NCBI RefSeq assembly: GCF_000687935.1
Contig: NZ_JHZZ01000001.1
Location: forward strand, 3,606,001 to 3,670,000
Origin: Polaribacter sp. Hel_I_88
GTDB lineage: Bacteria; Bacteroidota; Bacteroidia; Flavobacteriales; Flavobacteriaceae
Direction of reading: 5' to 3'
DNA: 64,000 nt
This document shows positions 49,181 to 57,471 of this stretch, piece after piece (position 1 is the first letter of the stretch; each line of letters opens with the position of its first letter). A program made the position numbers and the translations under genes. Below the pieces are notes generated by a model. That model ran no database searches and had not been told where the DNA came from. It saw only the letters and a list, made by a program, of their open reading frames with translations.

Positions 49181-49434
49181 TATTTATATTTTTCCAATAA
49201 ATAATCAGCAATTTCTTCTTTATAATTGAAATCGTTTGGTAAACTAACTCCTGTAGCAATACTTTTTACAAACGGAGAAATTTCAATTTCTTTTTTGTTT
49301 GATTTATCTTTTTGAGTCAAAGAAGCCAAATAGTTTTCTATCAATCTTGACAAGCTTATCTGTTGCTCTTTTGCGTATTGTTTTGCCTGTTCAATAACAG
49401 ATTTATCTAGTTTTAATGTTAATTTAGAATCCAT
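49180..49434 (-). CDS. Antitoxin, ribbon-helix-helix (DUF6364-like)
   Basis: An 84-residue antitoxin: the N-terminal ribbon-helix-helix LTLKLDKSVIEQAKQYAKEQQISLSRLIENYL (~4-37) should bind operator DNA, and the C-terminal region (EISPFVKSIATGVSLPNDFNYKEEIADYLLEKYK) should wrap the PIN toxin. It matches the DUF6364 type found next to PIN toxins in Bacteroidota. The Met at 49434 is chosen over the frame start at 49455 because the RHH strand begins there and the promoter lies at 49453-49460. TACGTA boxes flank the promoter. Confidence 0.85.
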   Translation of the reverse strand: MDSKLTLKLDKSVIEQAKQYAKEQQISLSRLIENYLASLTQKDKSNKKEIEISPFVKSIATGVSLPNDFNYKEEIADYLLEKYK

Positions 49435-49446
49435 AATAATTATATA

Positions 49447-49475
49447 TACGTACAAATATAATAAATCTCTACGTA
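49447..49475 (-). promoter_or_regulatory. Toxin-antitoxin promoter with paired TACGTA operator boxes
   Basis: The reverse strand carries TATATTTG (49460-49453), a full -7 match, 18 bases before the antitoxin ATG. Two identical palindromic hexamers TACGTA at 49447-49452 and 49470-49475 (23 bases apart) flank it. This suits autorepression by the ribbon-helix-helix antitoxin. Confidence 0.6.
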
Positions 49476-49564
49476 TTTATATTTTTATAAATTGTTAAAA
49501 TTAAATTCTTCAAACAAACTCTTTACTGTATAATAAATATAAAACCTTTTTGATTCAAAACTAA

Positions 49565-49596
49565 AATACACAATTACTTGAAAGCAATTGTGTATT
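49565..49596 (-). terminator. Probable dnaB terminator
   Basis: Perfect 11-bp stem AATACACAATT / AATTGTGTATT with a 10-base loop, about 40 bases past the dnaB stop; only a short T-run follows on the reverse strand. Confidence 0.6.
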
Positions 49597-49636
49597 TATA
49601 TAAATTAAATATTTTTTAACAAATGTCTATTATCTA

Positions 49637-51148
49637 CTAAAAAGGCACATCATCTCCAAAAGCATCTTTAGGATCAATGCCTCCTTCACCTGCAAAAGGA
49701 TCTTCTGGAAAATCAGCGTTCATAGAAGATTGGAATTCCGAACTAAAACCTTCTTCTAAATCAGAGAATTTTGCTAAATGTCCTGTAAATTTCAAACGAA
49801 TATTATCTAAACCACCATTTCTGTGTTTTGCCACAATAAATTCTCCTTGACCTTCACAAGGTGTATGTTCATCATCATCCCATTCTGTCATTCCATAATA
49901 TTCTGGTCTAAAAATAAAACTCACAATATCTGCATCCTGCTCAATAGCTCCAGATTCACGTAAATCAGATAATAAAGGTCTTTTAGATCCTCCACGTGTT
50001 TCAACGGCTCTCGATAACTGAGAAAGTGCAATTACTGGTACAGATAATTCTTTTGCTAAAGCTTTTAAGTTTCTAGAAATCATAGAGATTTCTTGTTCTC
50101 TGTTTCCACCAGCTTTTCCTCCAGCTGTCATTAATTGTAAATAATCAATTACAATAATTTTTACATTATGTTGCGAAACCAAACGTCTTGCTTTTGCACG
50201 TAAATCAAATACAGAAAGCGATGGTGTATCATCAATAAAAATTGGAGCGTCAGATAATCTCTTAACTTTTACATTTAATTGCTCCCATTCATGTGCTTCT
50301 AAATTTCCTTTCCTTAATTTTTCTGATGTTAAACCTGTTTCTGAAGAAATCATACGCGTAATCAACTGAACAGAAGACATCTCTAAAGAAAAAACGGCAA
50401 CTCCATGACCAAAATCGATTGCCATATTTTTTGCCATCGAAATTACAAAAGCGGTTTTTCCCATACCTGGCCTTGCTGCAATAATCACTAAATCAGAAGG
50501 TTGCCACCCAGAAGTTAACGCATCTAATTTGGTAAAACCAGTTTCCAAACCAGACATTCCTTCTTGGTTACCAATTTCTTGAATTTTAGTTAAGGCTTGT
50601 TTTACAAGAGACCCAGCATCTTCTGAACTCTTTTTTAAATTACCTTGTGTAACTTCAAAAAGCTTTGCTTCAGCATCGTCTAATAAATCAAAAACATCTG
50701 TACTTTCATCATACGCATTTTCTATAATTTCTGATGATATGGAAATCAATTTACGTTGAATATATTTTTGTAAAATGATTCTGGCATGAAACTCAATATG
50801 TGCAGAAGATGCTACTTTTTGAGTTAAACGAATCAACGCAAAATCGCCACCAACAAATTCTAGCTTTCCATTCTTTTTCAACAAATTAGATACTGTTAAG
50901 ATATCAATTGGTTCAGAATTTTGAAATAATTGATAAATTGCAGCATAAATTTCTTGATGCTTTTGATCGTAAAAAGCATCTGCACTTAATACATCAATTA
51001 CATCATCAATCCCTTTTTTGTCAATCATCATGGCTCCAAGCACAGCCTCTTCCAACTCCACTGCCTGTGGGGGAATTTTACCTTTTTCAAGACTAATAAT
51101 TCTTGCTTTATCTATCTTTTTGCCTGCTACAGTATTCGTTTTTTCCAT
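49637..51148 (-). CDS. dnaB: Replicative DNA helicase DnaB
   Basis: A 503-residue hexameric replication-fork helicase. N-terminal domain: PPQAVELEEAVLGAMMIDKKGIDDVIDVL; linker; RecA-like domain with LVIIAARPGMGKTAFVISMA (Walker A, ~220), AVFSLEMSSVQLITRMIS, KIIVIDYLQLMTAGG (Walker B), VIALSQLSRAVETRGGSKRPLLSDLRESGAIEQDADIV and RNGG near the end. The C-terminus is acidic and ends DDVPF, which may interact with other replication proteins. No intein is present. The ATG at 51148 is preferred over 51154, because a -7 box at 51154-51161 ends just before it. Confidence 0.97.
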   Translation of the reverse strand: MEKTNTVAGKKIDKARIISLEKGKIPPQAVELEEAVLGAMMIDKKGIDDVIDVLSADAFYDQKHQEIYAAIYQLFQNSEPIDILTVSNLLKKNGKLEFVGGDFALIRLTQKVASSAHIEFHARIILQKYIQRKLISISSEIIENAYDESTDVFDLLDDAEAKLFEVTQGNLKKSSEDAGSLVKQALTKIQEIGNQEGMSGLETGFTKLDALTSGWQPSDLVIIAARPGMGKTAFVISMAKNMAIDFGHGVAVFSLEMSSVQLITRMISSETGLTSEKLRKGNLEAHEWEQLNVKVKRLSDAPIFIDDTPSLSVFDLRAKARRLVSQHNVKIIVIDYLQLMTAGGKAGGNREQEISMISRNLKALAKELSVPVIALSQLSRAVETRGGSKRPLLSDLRESGAIEQDADIVSFIFRPEYYGMTEWDDDEHTPCEGQGEFIVAKHRNGGLDNIRLKFTGHLAKFSDLEEGFSSEFQSSMNADFPEDPFAGEGGIDPKDAFGDDVPF

Positions 51149-51153
51149 TGTCA

Positions 51154-51161
51154 CAAATGTA
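51154..51161 (-). promoter_or_regulatory. -7 box directly before dnaB
   Basis: Reverse strand TACATTTG, full match, ending 5 bases before the ATG at 51148, so the dnaB mRNA would be nearly leaderless. A -33 TTG at normal distance is not seen. Confidence 0.5.
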
Positions 51162-51171
51162 CTTTTTTAGG

Positions 51172-51205
51172 TTGATTAGGTCTGTTAAAATCAAACTTAT
51201 ATTTG
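51172..51205 (+). promoter_or_regulatory. Promoter of the DUF3810 gene
   Basis: TTG at 51172-51174, 23-base spacer, TATATTTG at 51198-51205 (full match). Divergent from dnaB; leader about 75 bases to the ATG at 51287. Confidence 0.5.
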
Positions 51206-51286
51206 TGAACATTTATTGTAAACAAAATTGTTATTATCTTGTTAATAACCAGTCAACTTCCAAAATGAAATGTTATTTTTACCAAA

Positions 51287-52363
51287 ATGAAATGGAATAA
51301 GACTCATATTTTTTTAGCAATTTTTCTGCCAATTCAAGTTTTTCTACTGCAAATTTTGGCAAAAAACCCCACATTTGTAGAACGTTATTATTCCAATGGA
51401 ATTTACCCAGTCATTTCCTCTTTTTTTAGAATTATATTCGGTTGGATTCCTTTTTCGGTTGGAGATCTTTTATTGGCTTTTGGTGTGTTTGTTTTCTTTC
51501 GTTTTTTATACAGATTGATAAAAACACGATTCAGAAATTTTATTCCGAAAATAATTCATGTTTTTGCTGTTTTCTCTGTTATTTATTTTTGCTTTTATCT
51601 TTTCTGGGGATTCAATTATTACAGAGAACCTTTGGCAAAAAACTTAGAATATCAACAAAAAGAATATACTTCAGCACAACTTACAAAAGTTACTGAACAC
51701 ATTATTAAACAGCTAAATTTTTATCAACATAAAATAACACAAAACGATTCGTTAAAAGTTGATAATCCTTATCAGTCAAAAGAAATGTACAACCTTGCTC
51801 TTGATGGTTATGATAACTTAGCAAAAGATTTTCCGCAATTAAAATATCAATATACATCTGTAAAAAGTTCGTTGATGAGTTGGTTGCAAAGTTATAATGG
51901 CACATCTGGTTATTTAAATCCTTTAACTGGAGAAGCTCAAGTAAATGATAGAGTCCCTAAAACAAGTTATCCAACAACTACTTGTCATGAAATGGCGCAT
52001 CAAATTGGATTTGCAGCTGAAAATGAAGCCAATTTTGTCGGTTTTTTAGCTGCCAATTATAATAACGATGTTTATTTTAAATATGCAAGTTATAGAATGG
52101 CATTTGGATATTGCATTTCCGAAATCAGAAAACGAGACAGCGAAAAATCAAAAGAACTTTGGAAAACCGTAAACAAAGGAATTTTTAAAGATTTTAATGC
52201 GAGTTACGATTTTTGGGAACAATACAAAAACCCTTTTGAACCATTAGTTAAGAAAGGTTACAACGCTTATTTAAAGGCAAACAACCAAGATAAAGGAGTA
52301 GAATCTTATAATTATGTGGTGGATTTGTTAATTTCTTATTTTGAGAACTCTGGTCAACTTTGA
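51287..52363 (+). CDS. DUF3810 membrane protein with HExxH metallopeptidase motif
   Basis: A 358-residue protein with three N-terminal membrane helices (HIFLAIFLPIQVFLLQIL, FSVGDLLLAFGVFVFFRFLY, IIHVFAVFSVIYFCFYLFWGF) and a large C-terminal domain. This contains TTTCHEMAHQIGFAAENEANFVGFLAA: an HExxH zinc site with a downstream Glu in NEANF, a gluzincin-like arrangement. DUF3810 is widespread in Bacteroidota without a known substrate. A conserved GTSGYLNPLTGEAQVNDRVP segment lies before it. The active domain is probably on the periplasmic side given odd helix number. Confidence 0.85.
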   Translation: MKWNKTHIFLAIFLPIQVFLLQILAKNPTFVERYYSNGIYPVISSFFRIIFGWIPFSVGDLLLAFGVFVFFRFLYRLIKTRFRNFIPKIIHVFAVFSVIYFCFYLFWGFNYYREPLAKNLEYQQKEYTSAQLTKVTEHIIKQLNFYQHKITQNDSLKVDNPYQSKEMYNLALDGYDNLAKDFPQLKYQYTSVKSSLMSWLQSYNGTSGYLNPLTGEAQVNDRVPKTSYPTTTCHEMAHQIGFAAENEANFVGFLAANYNNDVYFKYASYRMAFGYCISEIRKRDSEKSKELWKTVNKGIFKDFNASYDFWEQYKNPFEPLVKKGYNAYLKANNQDKGVESYNYVVDLLISYFENSGQL

Positions 52364-52519
52364 TTTTTCTGCCAAAAATGCACAAATTAAAAAATAAACT
52401 TCCAAACAAGCTTATAACTCAAATCAGTTTCTTAAAATTTTGTTAAAAAAAATTCATTTAACATTTATCAAAATTCATATCAATAAATTTATAAATAATT
52501 CAAAAACAAATCAAACTAC

Positions 52520-55489
52520 ATGAAAAAACTATTTTTCCTACTCTTTTTCTTGTCGCTTTCAGTTACACAAGCACAAGACTATTTTCCTACGGATTCTGGA
52601 GTAAAAACAGCAGAAAATGCAACATTTGCATTTACAAATGCCACCATTTATGTAACACCCACAGAAATCATTAAAAAAGGAACTTTGCTTATTAAAGATG
52701 GTAAAGTTGTAAGCGTTGGTAAATCAGTAAAAATTCCTGATGGAACAACAACTACTAATTTAGAAGGCAAAACAATTTATCCATCGTTTATTGATATTTA
52801 CACAGATTTTGGTATCTCAAAACCAAAAAGAGCTTCAAGCAATTCTAGATCAACACAATATGATGCTGCAAGAGAAGGCTATTATTGGAACGATCATATA
52901 AGACCAGACACAAACCCACTAGAATCTTTTAATTTTGATACTAAAAAAGCAAAAGAATTAATAGAAGCTGGTTTTGGTGCCGTAAATACGCATTTACACG
53001 ATGGTATTATTCGTGGAAATGGGTTGTTGATTGCGTTAAATCCTAACTCAACAAACGCATATAGAATTTTAGATACAAAATCTGCGCAATATTTATCTTT
53101 TGATAGAAGTGTGCAGTCAAGACAAGCCTATCCAAATTCAAGAATGGGTGCAATGGCTTTATTACGTCAAGTTTATAATGATGCAGATTGGTATGCAAAA
53201 GGCAACATGAAAAATAAAGATATGGCTTTAGAAGCTTTAAACAGCAATAAAAATCTAATCCAAATCTTTGAAACTGGCAATCATTTAGATGCTGTAAGAG
53301 CAGATAAAGTTGGTGACGAATTTAATATTCAATATACAATTGTTGGTTCTGGAGACGAATATGAAAGAGTTGCAGATATCAAAGCAACCAATGCAAACTT
53401 TATAATTCCAATTGATTTTAGCAATGCTTACGATGTTTCTAATCCACTTTTAGCGCAACAAATTTCTTTGCAAGATATGCGTAAGTGGAATCAAGAACCA
53501 TCAAACTTAGTTGTTTTAGCTAACAATGGCGTTAATTTCGCTTTAACTACTCATAAATTAAAATCGGCTAAATCTTTTCATAAAAATTTACAAAAAGCCA
53601 TTAAATATGGTTTTGATAAAGAAAAAGCATTAGCTGCTTTAACTACAATTCCTGCGAATATCATTGGAAATTCATCATTAGGAAACTTAAAAACAGGAAG
53701 TCATGCAAACTTTATCATTACTTCTGGAGATATTTTTGATGGAAAAACTACACTTTACGAAAATTGGGTTCAAGGAAGTAAAAATGTTGTAAATGAAATT
53801 GATGTAAAAGATATTTCAGGAACGTATATGTTATCATTAAATGGTAAAAATTACGATTTAACAATTTCTGGAGAAGGCACAAAACAAAAAGCAGCAATAA
53901 AGTTAGGAGAAGATAAAATAAAATCTACTTTTTCTTTTAAAGATGATTGGATTGCCATCAACCTAAATGAAGATGGTAATTATACAAGAATGATGGGTAA
54001 AATTATTAACGACGCTAATGTAATGCAAGGAATTGCTTATGATAGTGAAGCGAATGAAACTTCTTGGTCTGCTAGTAAAAAAGTAGCAAAGGAAGCTGAC
54101 AAGAAAGAAGATGACGAAGATGAGAAAAAAGAAGATGATGTTGTTACAGTTTTACCTGTAAGTTACCCAAACATTGGTTTTGGAAACTTTACACAACCAA
54201 AATCTGAAACTATTTTAATTAAAAATGTCACTGTTTGGACGAGTGAAGAAGCTGGAATTTTAGAAAATACAGATGTACTTTTAAAAGACGGAAAAATCGC
54301 TGAAATTGGTAAAAACTTAAAAGCAAGAAATGCTGTTGAAGTTGATGGAACAGGAAAACATTTAACTGCTGGTATTGTAGATGAACATTCACATATTGCA
54401 ACTTCTGCTGTAAACGAAGGTGGTCAAAATTCATCTGCGGAAGTAACTATTGAAGATGTTGTAGATCCAACAGATATCAACATTTATAGAAATATTTCTG
54501 GAGGAACAACTTCTGCTCAAATTTTACATGGTTCTGCAAACCCAATTGGTGGTCGTTCTGCGATTCTTAAATTAAAATGGGGAGAAAATGCAGAAAATAT
54601 GATTTATGACGATTCGCCTAAATTTATAAAATTTGCTTTAGGAGAAAATGTAAAACAATCTCGTTCTTCAAATGGCGTACGTTTTCCACAAACAAGAATG
54701 GGTGTTGAGCAAATGTTTATCGATTATTTTACAAGAGCTAAAGAATATGAAGCTAAAAAGAAATCGGGAAAACCATATAGAAAAGATACTGAAATGGAAA
54801 CTTTGGTTGAAATTTTAAACGGAGAACGTTATATTTCTTGTCATTCTTATGTACAATCAGAAATTAACATGTTAATGAAAGTTGCTGATAAAATGGGCTT
54901 TAAAGTAAATACATTTACTCACATTTTAGAAGGATATAAAGTTGCTGATAAAATGGCTGAACATGGTGTTGGTGGTTCAACTTTCTCTGATTGGTGGGGT
55001 TATAAATACGAAGTAAATGATGCTATTCCTTATAATGCTTCAATAATGCACAATGCAGGAGTTACAGTAGCTATTAATTCTGATGACAGAGAAATGTCTA
55101 GACGTTTAAACCAAGAAGCAGCAAAAACGATGAAATATGGTGGAATGTCTGAATTAGAAGCTTGGAAAACTGTTACGATTAACCCAGCAAAACTATTACA
55201 TATTGATGATAAAGTGGGTAGTATTAAAGTTGGTAAAGATGCAGATGTTGTTCTTTGGAGCGATTATCCAATGTCTATCTACGCAAAAGTAGAAAAGACG
55301 ATTATTGATGGTAAAGTATTTTTTGATAGCGCTGAAGATGCTAAAAAGCGTGAGGCAATTAAGCAAGAAAAAAGTACCTTAATTAATATGATGTTGAAAG
55401 AAAAAATGGGTGGTGGAAAAACAAAAGCACCTATGATCAGAAAAGATAGAAATTTTGGATGTGATACTTTAGAAGAACTTAAAAACTAA
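52520..55489 (+). CDS. Secreted tandem amidohydrolase-fold protein
   Basis: A 989-residue exported protein (signal peptide MKKLFFLLFFLSLSVTQAQ) with two amidohydrolase-type halves. The first (~20-440) keeps the beta-sandwich entry FTNATIYVTPTEIIKKGTLLIKDGKVVSVG and the exit LGNLKTGSHANFIITSGDIF, but the metal HxH is replaced (SFIDIYTDFG). An acidic linker (EADKKEDDEDEKKEDD) follows. The second (~560-960) has GIVDEHSHIATSAV (HxH), YISCHSYVQ, FTHILEGYK and AINSDDREMSRRL, so it is probably active on an imide, peptide or isoaspartyl-like bond. Such genes come in pairs in Bacteroidota, and here the partner starts 6 bases downstream. Confidence 0.85.
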   Translation: MKKLFFLLFFLSLSVTQAQDYFPTDSGVKTAENATFAFTNATIYVTPTEIIKKGTLLIKDGKVVSVGKSVKIPDGTTTTNLEGKTIYPSFIDIYTDFGISKPKRASSNSRSTQYDAAREGYYWNDHIRPDTNPLESFNFDTKKAKELIEAGFGAVNTHLHDGIIRGNGLLIALNPNSTNAYRILDTKSAQYLSFDRSVQSRQAYPNSRMGAMALLRQVYNDADWYAKGNMKNKDMALEALNSNKNLIQIFETGNHLDAVRADKVGDEFNIQYTIVGSGDEYERVADIKATNANFIIPIDFSNAYDVSNPLLAQQISLQDMRKWNQEPSNLVVLANNGVNFALTTHKLKSAKSFHKNLQKAIKYGFDKEKALAALTTIPANIIGNSSLGNLKTGSHANFIITSGDIFDGKTTLYENWVQGSKNVVNEIDVKDISGTYMLSLNGKNYDLTISGEGTKQKAAIKLGEDKIKSTFSFKDDWIAINLNEDGNYTRMMGKIINDANVMQGIAYDSEANETSWSASKKVAKEADKKEDDEDEKKEDDVVTVLPVSYPNIGFGNFTQPKSETILIKNVTVWTSEEAGILENTDVLLKDGKIAEIGKNLKARNAVEVDGTGKHLTAGIVDEHSHIATSAVNEGGQNSSAEVTIEDVVDPTDINIYRNISGGTTSAQILHGSANPIGGRSAILKLKWGENAENMIYDDSPKFIKFALGENVKQSRSSNGVRFPQTRMGVEQMFIDYFTRAKEYEAKKKSGKPYRKDTEMETLVEILNGERYISCHSYVQSEINMLMKVADKMGFKVNTFTHILEGYKVADKMAEHGVGGSTFSDWWGYKYEVNDAIPYNASIMHNAGVTVAINSDDREMSRRLNQEAAKTMKYGGMSELEAWKTVTINPAKLLHIDDKVGSIKVGKDADVVLWSDYPMSIYAKVEKTIIDGKVFFDSAEDAKKREAIKQEKSTLINMMLKEKMGGGKTKAPMIRKDRNFGCDTLEELKN

Positions 55490-55495
55490 AAAAAG

Positions 55496-56791
55496 ATGAA
55501 AAAAATACTATATAGTTTACTGTTTTTCTTTGTATTAGGAAACGTAAACGCACAACAAACGCCAGCAGACAAACAAACCACAGCAATTTCCATAGAAGGT
55601 GCCACTGCACATTTAGGAAATGGAGAAGTTATTGAAAACTCATTAATTATGTTTAATGATGGTAAAATAACTTTTGTAGGTTCTGCAATGATGAAAATTG
55701 CAAGACAAGGAACTATTATAAATGCGAAAGGAAAGCATATTTATCCAGGTTTTATTGCTGCAAATGCAACCTTAGGTTTGGTTGAAATTGATGCTGTAAA
55801 AGCAAGTGATGATGAAGACGAAATTGGTCTTTTAAACCCTCATATTAGAAGTTTAATCGCTTATAATGCAGAGAGTAAAATTGTAGAATCTATGAGACCA
55901 AATGGTGTTTTAATGGCACAAATTACACCAAGAGGTGGTTTGGTTTCTGGAACTTCTTCTGTGGTGCAATTAGATGCTTGGAACTGGGAAGATGCTGCTT
56001 TAAAGGTAGATGATGCAATCCACATGAATTGGCCAGGAAGTTTTACAAGAGGCAGATGGTGGCTGGGAGAAGATCCTGCATTAAAAGCAGATCCTAAATA
56101 TGGAGAAAATGTAGCGAGTATAAAATCTTATTTTGCAGATGCTAAAACATATTTAGCAAGCAATATGGAAAAAGCACACCTTCCATACCAAGCAATGAAA
56201 GGACTTTATGATGGTTCACAAAAATTATTTATTCATGTTAATGGAGAAAAAGAAATTACAGATGCTGTTACAACTGCCAAAGAAGCTGGTATTGATAATA
56301 TTGTAATTTTACGAGGAGAAGGTGCAGAAAGTGTTACAGATTTATTGGTAAAACAAAATGTTCCTGTTGTTTTAAACAGACCTCATAGAAACCCAAATTC
56401 TGAAGATGACGCCTATGATTATACCTATACAATCGCAAAAAAGTTAACAGATAAAGGTGTTATAGTAGGTATAGGAATGGAAGGACAAATGGAGAGAATG
56501 AACGCAAGAAATCTTCCTTTTTATGCTGGTACTTTTGCTGCACATGGTTTGGCAAAAGAAGAAGCTTTAAAATTAATAACATCTAATGCAGCTAAAATTT
56601 TAGGAATTGAAGATAGGGTTGGAACCTTAGAAGTTGGTAAAGATGCTACTTTATTTATTTCTGAAGGTGATGCTTTAGATATGAGAGGTAATATTTTATC
56701 TAAAGCGTATATTCAAGGTAGAGATATTAGCTTAGAAACACATCAAACTGAATTATGGAGACGTTATGATAACAAATATAAATCAGAATAA
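55496..56791 (+). CDS. Secreted amidohydrolase-like protein, probably non-catalytic
   Basis: A 431-residue exported protein (signal peptide ending NVNAQQ) with the amidohydrolase fold: ISIEGATAHLGNGEVIENSLIMFNDGKITFVG, PGFIAANATLGLVEI, AKEEALKLITSNAAKILGIEDRVGTLEVGKDATLFISEGD. The HxH pair expected after PGFI is AAN instead, and the final metal Asp region reads GIGMEGQMER, so the metal centre looks lost; one His (LFIHVNGEKE) is kept. It forms a two-gene unit with the 52520 protein and ends at the strong terminator at 56813-56842. A structural partner role is inferred. Confidence 0.82.
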   Translation: MKKILYSLLFFFVLGNVNAQQTPADKQTTAISIEGATAHLGNGEVIENSLIMFNDGKITFVGSAMMKIARQGTIINAKGKHIYPGFIAANATLGLVEIDAVKASDDEDEIGLLNPHIRSLIAYNAESKIVESMRPNGVLMAQITPRGGLVSGTSSVVQLDAWNWEDAALKVDDAIHMNWPGSFTRGRWWLGEDPALKADPKYGENVASIKSYFADAKTYLASNMEKAHLPYQAMKGLYDGSQKLFIHVNGEKEITDAVTTAKEAGIDNIVILRGEGAESVTDLLVKQNVPVVLNRPHRNPNSEDDAYDYTYTIAKKLTDKGVIVGIGMEGQMERMNARNLPFYAGTFAAHGLAKEEALKLITSNAAKILGIEDRVGTLEVGKDATLFISEGDALDMRGNILSKAYIQGRDISLETHQTELWRRYDNKYKSE

Positions 56792-56812
56792 CAATTTTTA
56801 TTAAAAATCAAT

Positions 56813-56842
56813 AAAAAGGCTCGCAACTGCGAGCCTTTTTTA
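56813..56842 (+). terminator. Terminator of the amidohydrolase pair
   Basis: Perfect 12-bp stem AAAAAGGCTCGC / GCGAGCCTTTTT with an AACT loop and T-run. Confidence 0.9.
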
Positions 56843-56986
56843 TCTAAAATAATAAGCAATATCACCTTTTCTTTTACTTCTTCTTTTTCATAGTTTTTTT
56901 AAAAACAATAAAAGTTAAGAAAATTACATATTATTTAATTACAAAATTGACTAAATTTCTACAATTATAAAATACCTACTATTAGG

Positions 56987-56994
56987 TATATTTG
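56987..56994 (+). promoter_or_regulatory. -7 box of the 57022 lipoprotein gene
   Basis: TATATTTG, full match, 27 bases before the ATG. No -33 TTG at usual spacing. Confidence 0.5.
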
Positions 56995-57021
56995 TTCTTT
57001 TGAGAAAAAAATAAAATTTAA

Positions 57022-57414
57022 ATGAAAAAAACTTATTTAAATCTTGTTTTAGCAATTTCGTTGCTTTTACAATCTTGTTATCAAGATGAAATTATTAGTG
57101 AATCTTGCCTTGTAATTGATAAAATTACTCAAAGCTCTGGACCTACTCAGGTAGAAGTTGGTAAAACTAAAGAAATCATCTTTAAAGTTTCCAGCAGTTG
57201 TGATGTTGATTTTTTTGTTACGGATTCCAAAATATTTGATAATTTTACAGAAATCAGCTTTCAAGGAATTGACAAAAATGAAATTTATAAACCAGAAGGT
57301 TTTGAATTTATCCTATTATATTCTCCCAAAACAAAAGGAGTAAAAACTGTTTCCTTTAGTATTTATACAAATATTGGACAAGTTATTATTAATTTAGGTG
57401 TAGAAGGTATATAA
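57022..57414 (+). CDS. Lipoprotein of unknown function
   Basis: A 130-residue lipoprotein: MKKTYLNLVLAISLL with lipobox LQSC (Cys19). The mature part is a single beta-rich domain: GPTQVEVGKTKEIIFKVSSSCDVDFFVTDSK, FILLYSPKTKGVKTVSFSIYTNIGQVIINLGVEG. This resembles an Ig-like/beta-sandwich carrier domain; a Cys pair may stabilise it. No family name is certain. It has its own -7 box and a bidirectional terminator, so it is a single-gene transcript facing typA. Confidence 0.65.
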   Translation: MKKTYLNLVLAISLLLQSCYQDEIISESCLVIDKITQSSGPTQVEVGKTKEIIFKVSSSCDVDFFVTDSKIFDNFTEISFQGIDKNEIYKPEGFEFILLYSPKTKGVKTVSFSIYTNIGQVIINLGVEGI

Positions 57415-57446
57415 AAAAAGAGTCGCATAAAATGCGACTCTTTTTT
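57414..57446. terminator. Bidirectional terminator between the 57022 gene and typA
   Basis: Perfect 15-bp stem AAAAAAGAGTCGCAT and complement around an AAA loop, with A-run and T-run on either side. Confidence 0.9.
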
Positions 57447-57471
57447 ATATTTCGAAAATCAATTTTTAAAA

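Noticed and set aside
51149..51154. dnaB start two codons earlier
   Set aside because: That ATG overlaps the last base of the -7 box; the Met at 51148 is more plausible.
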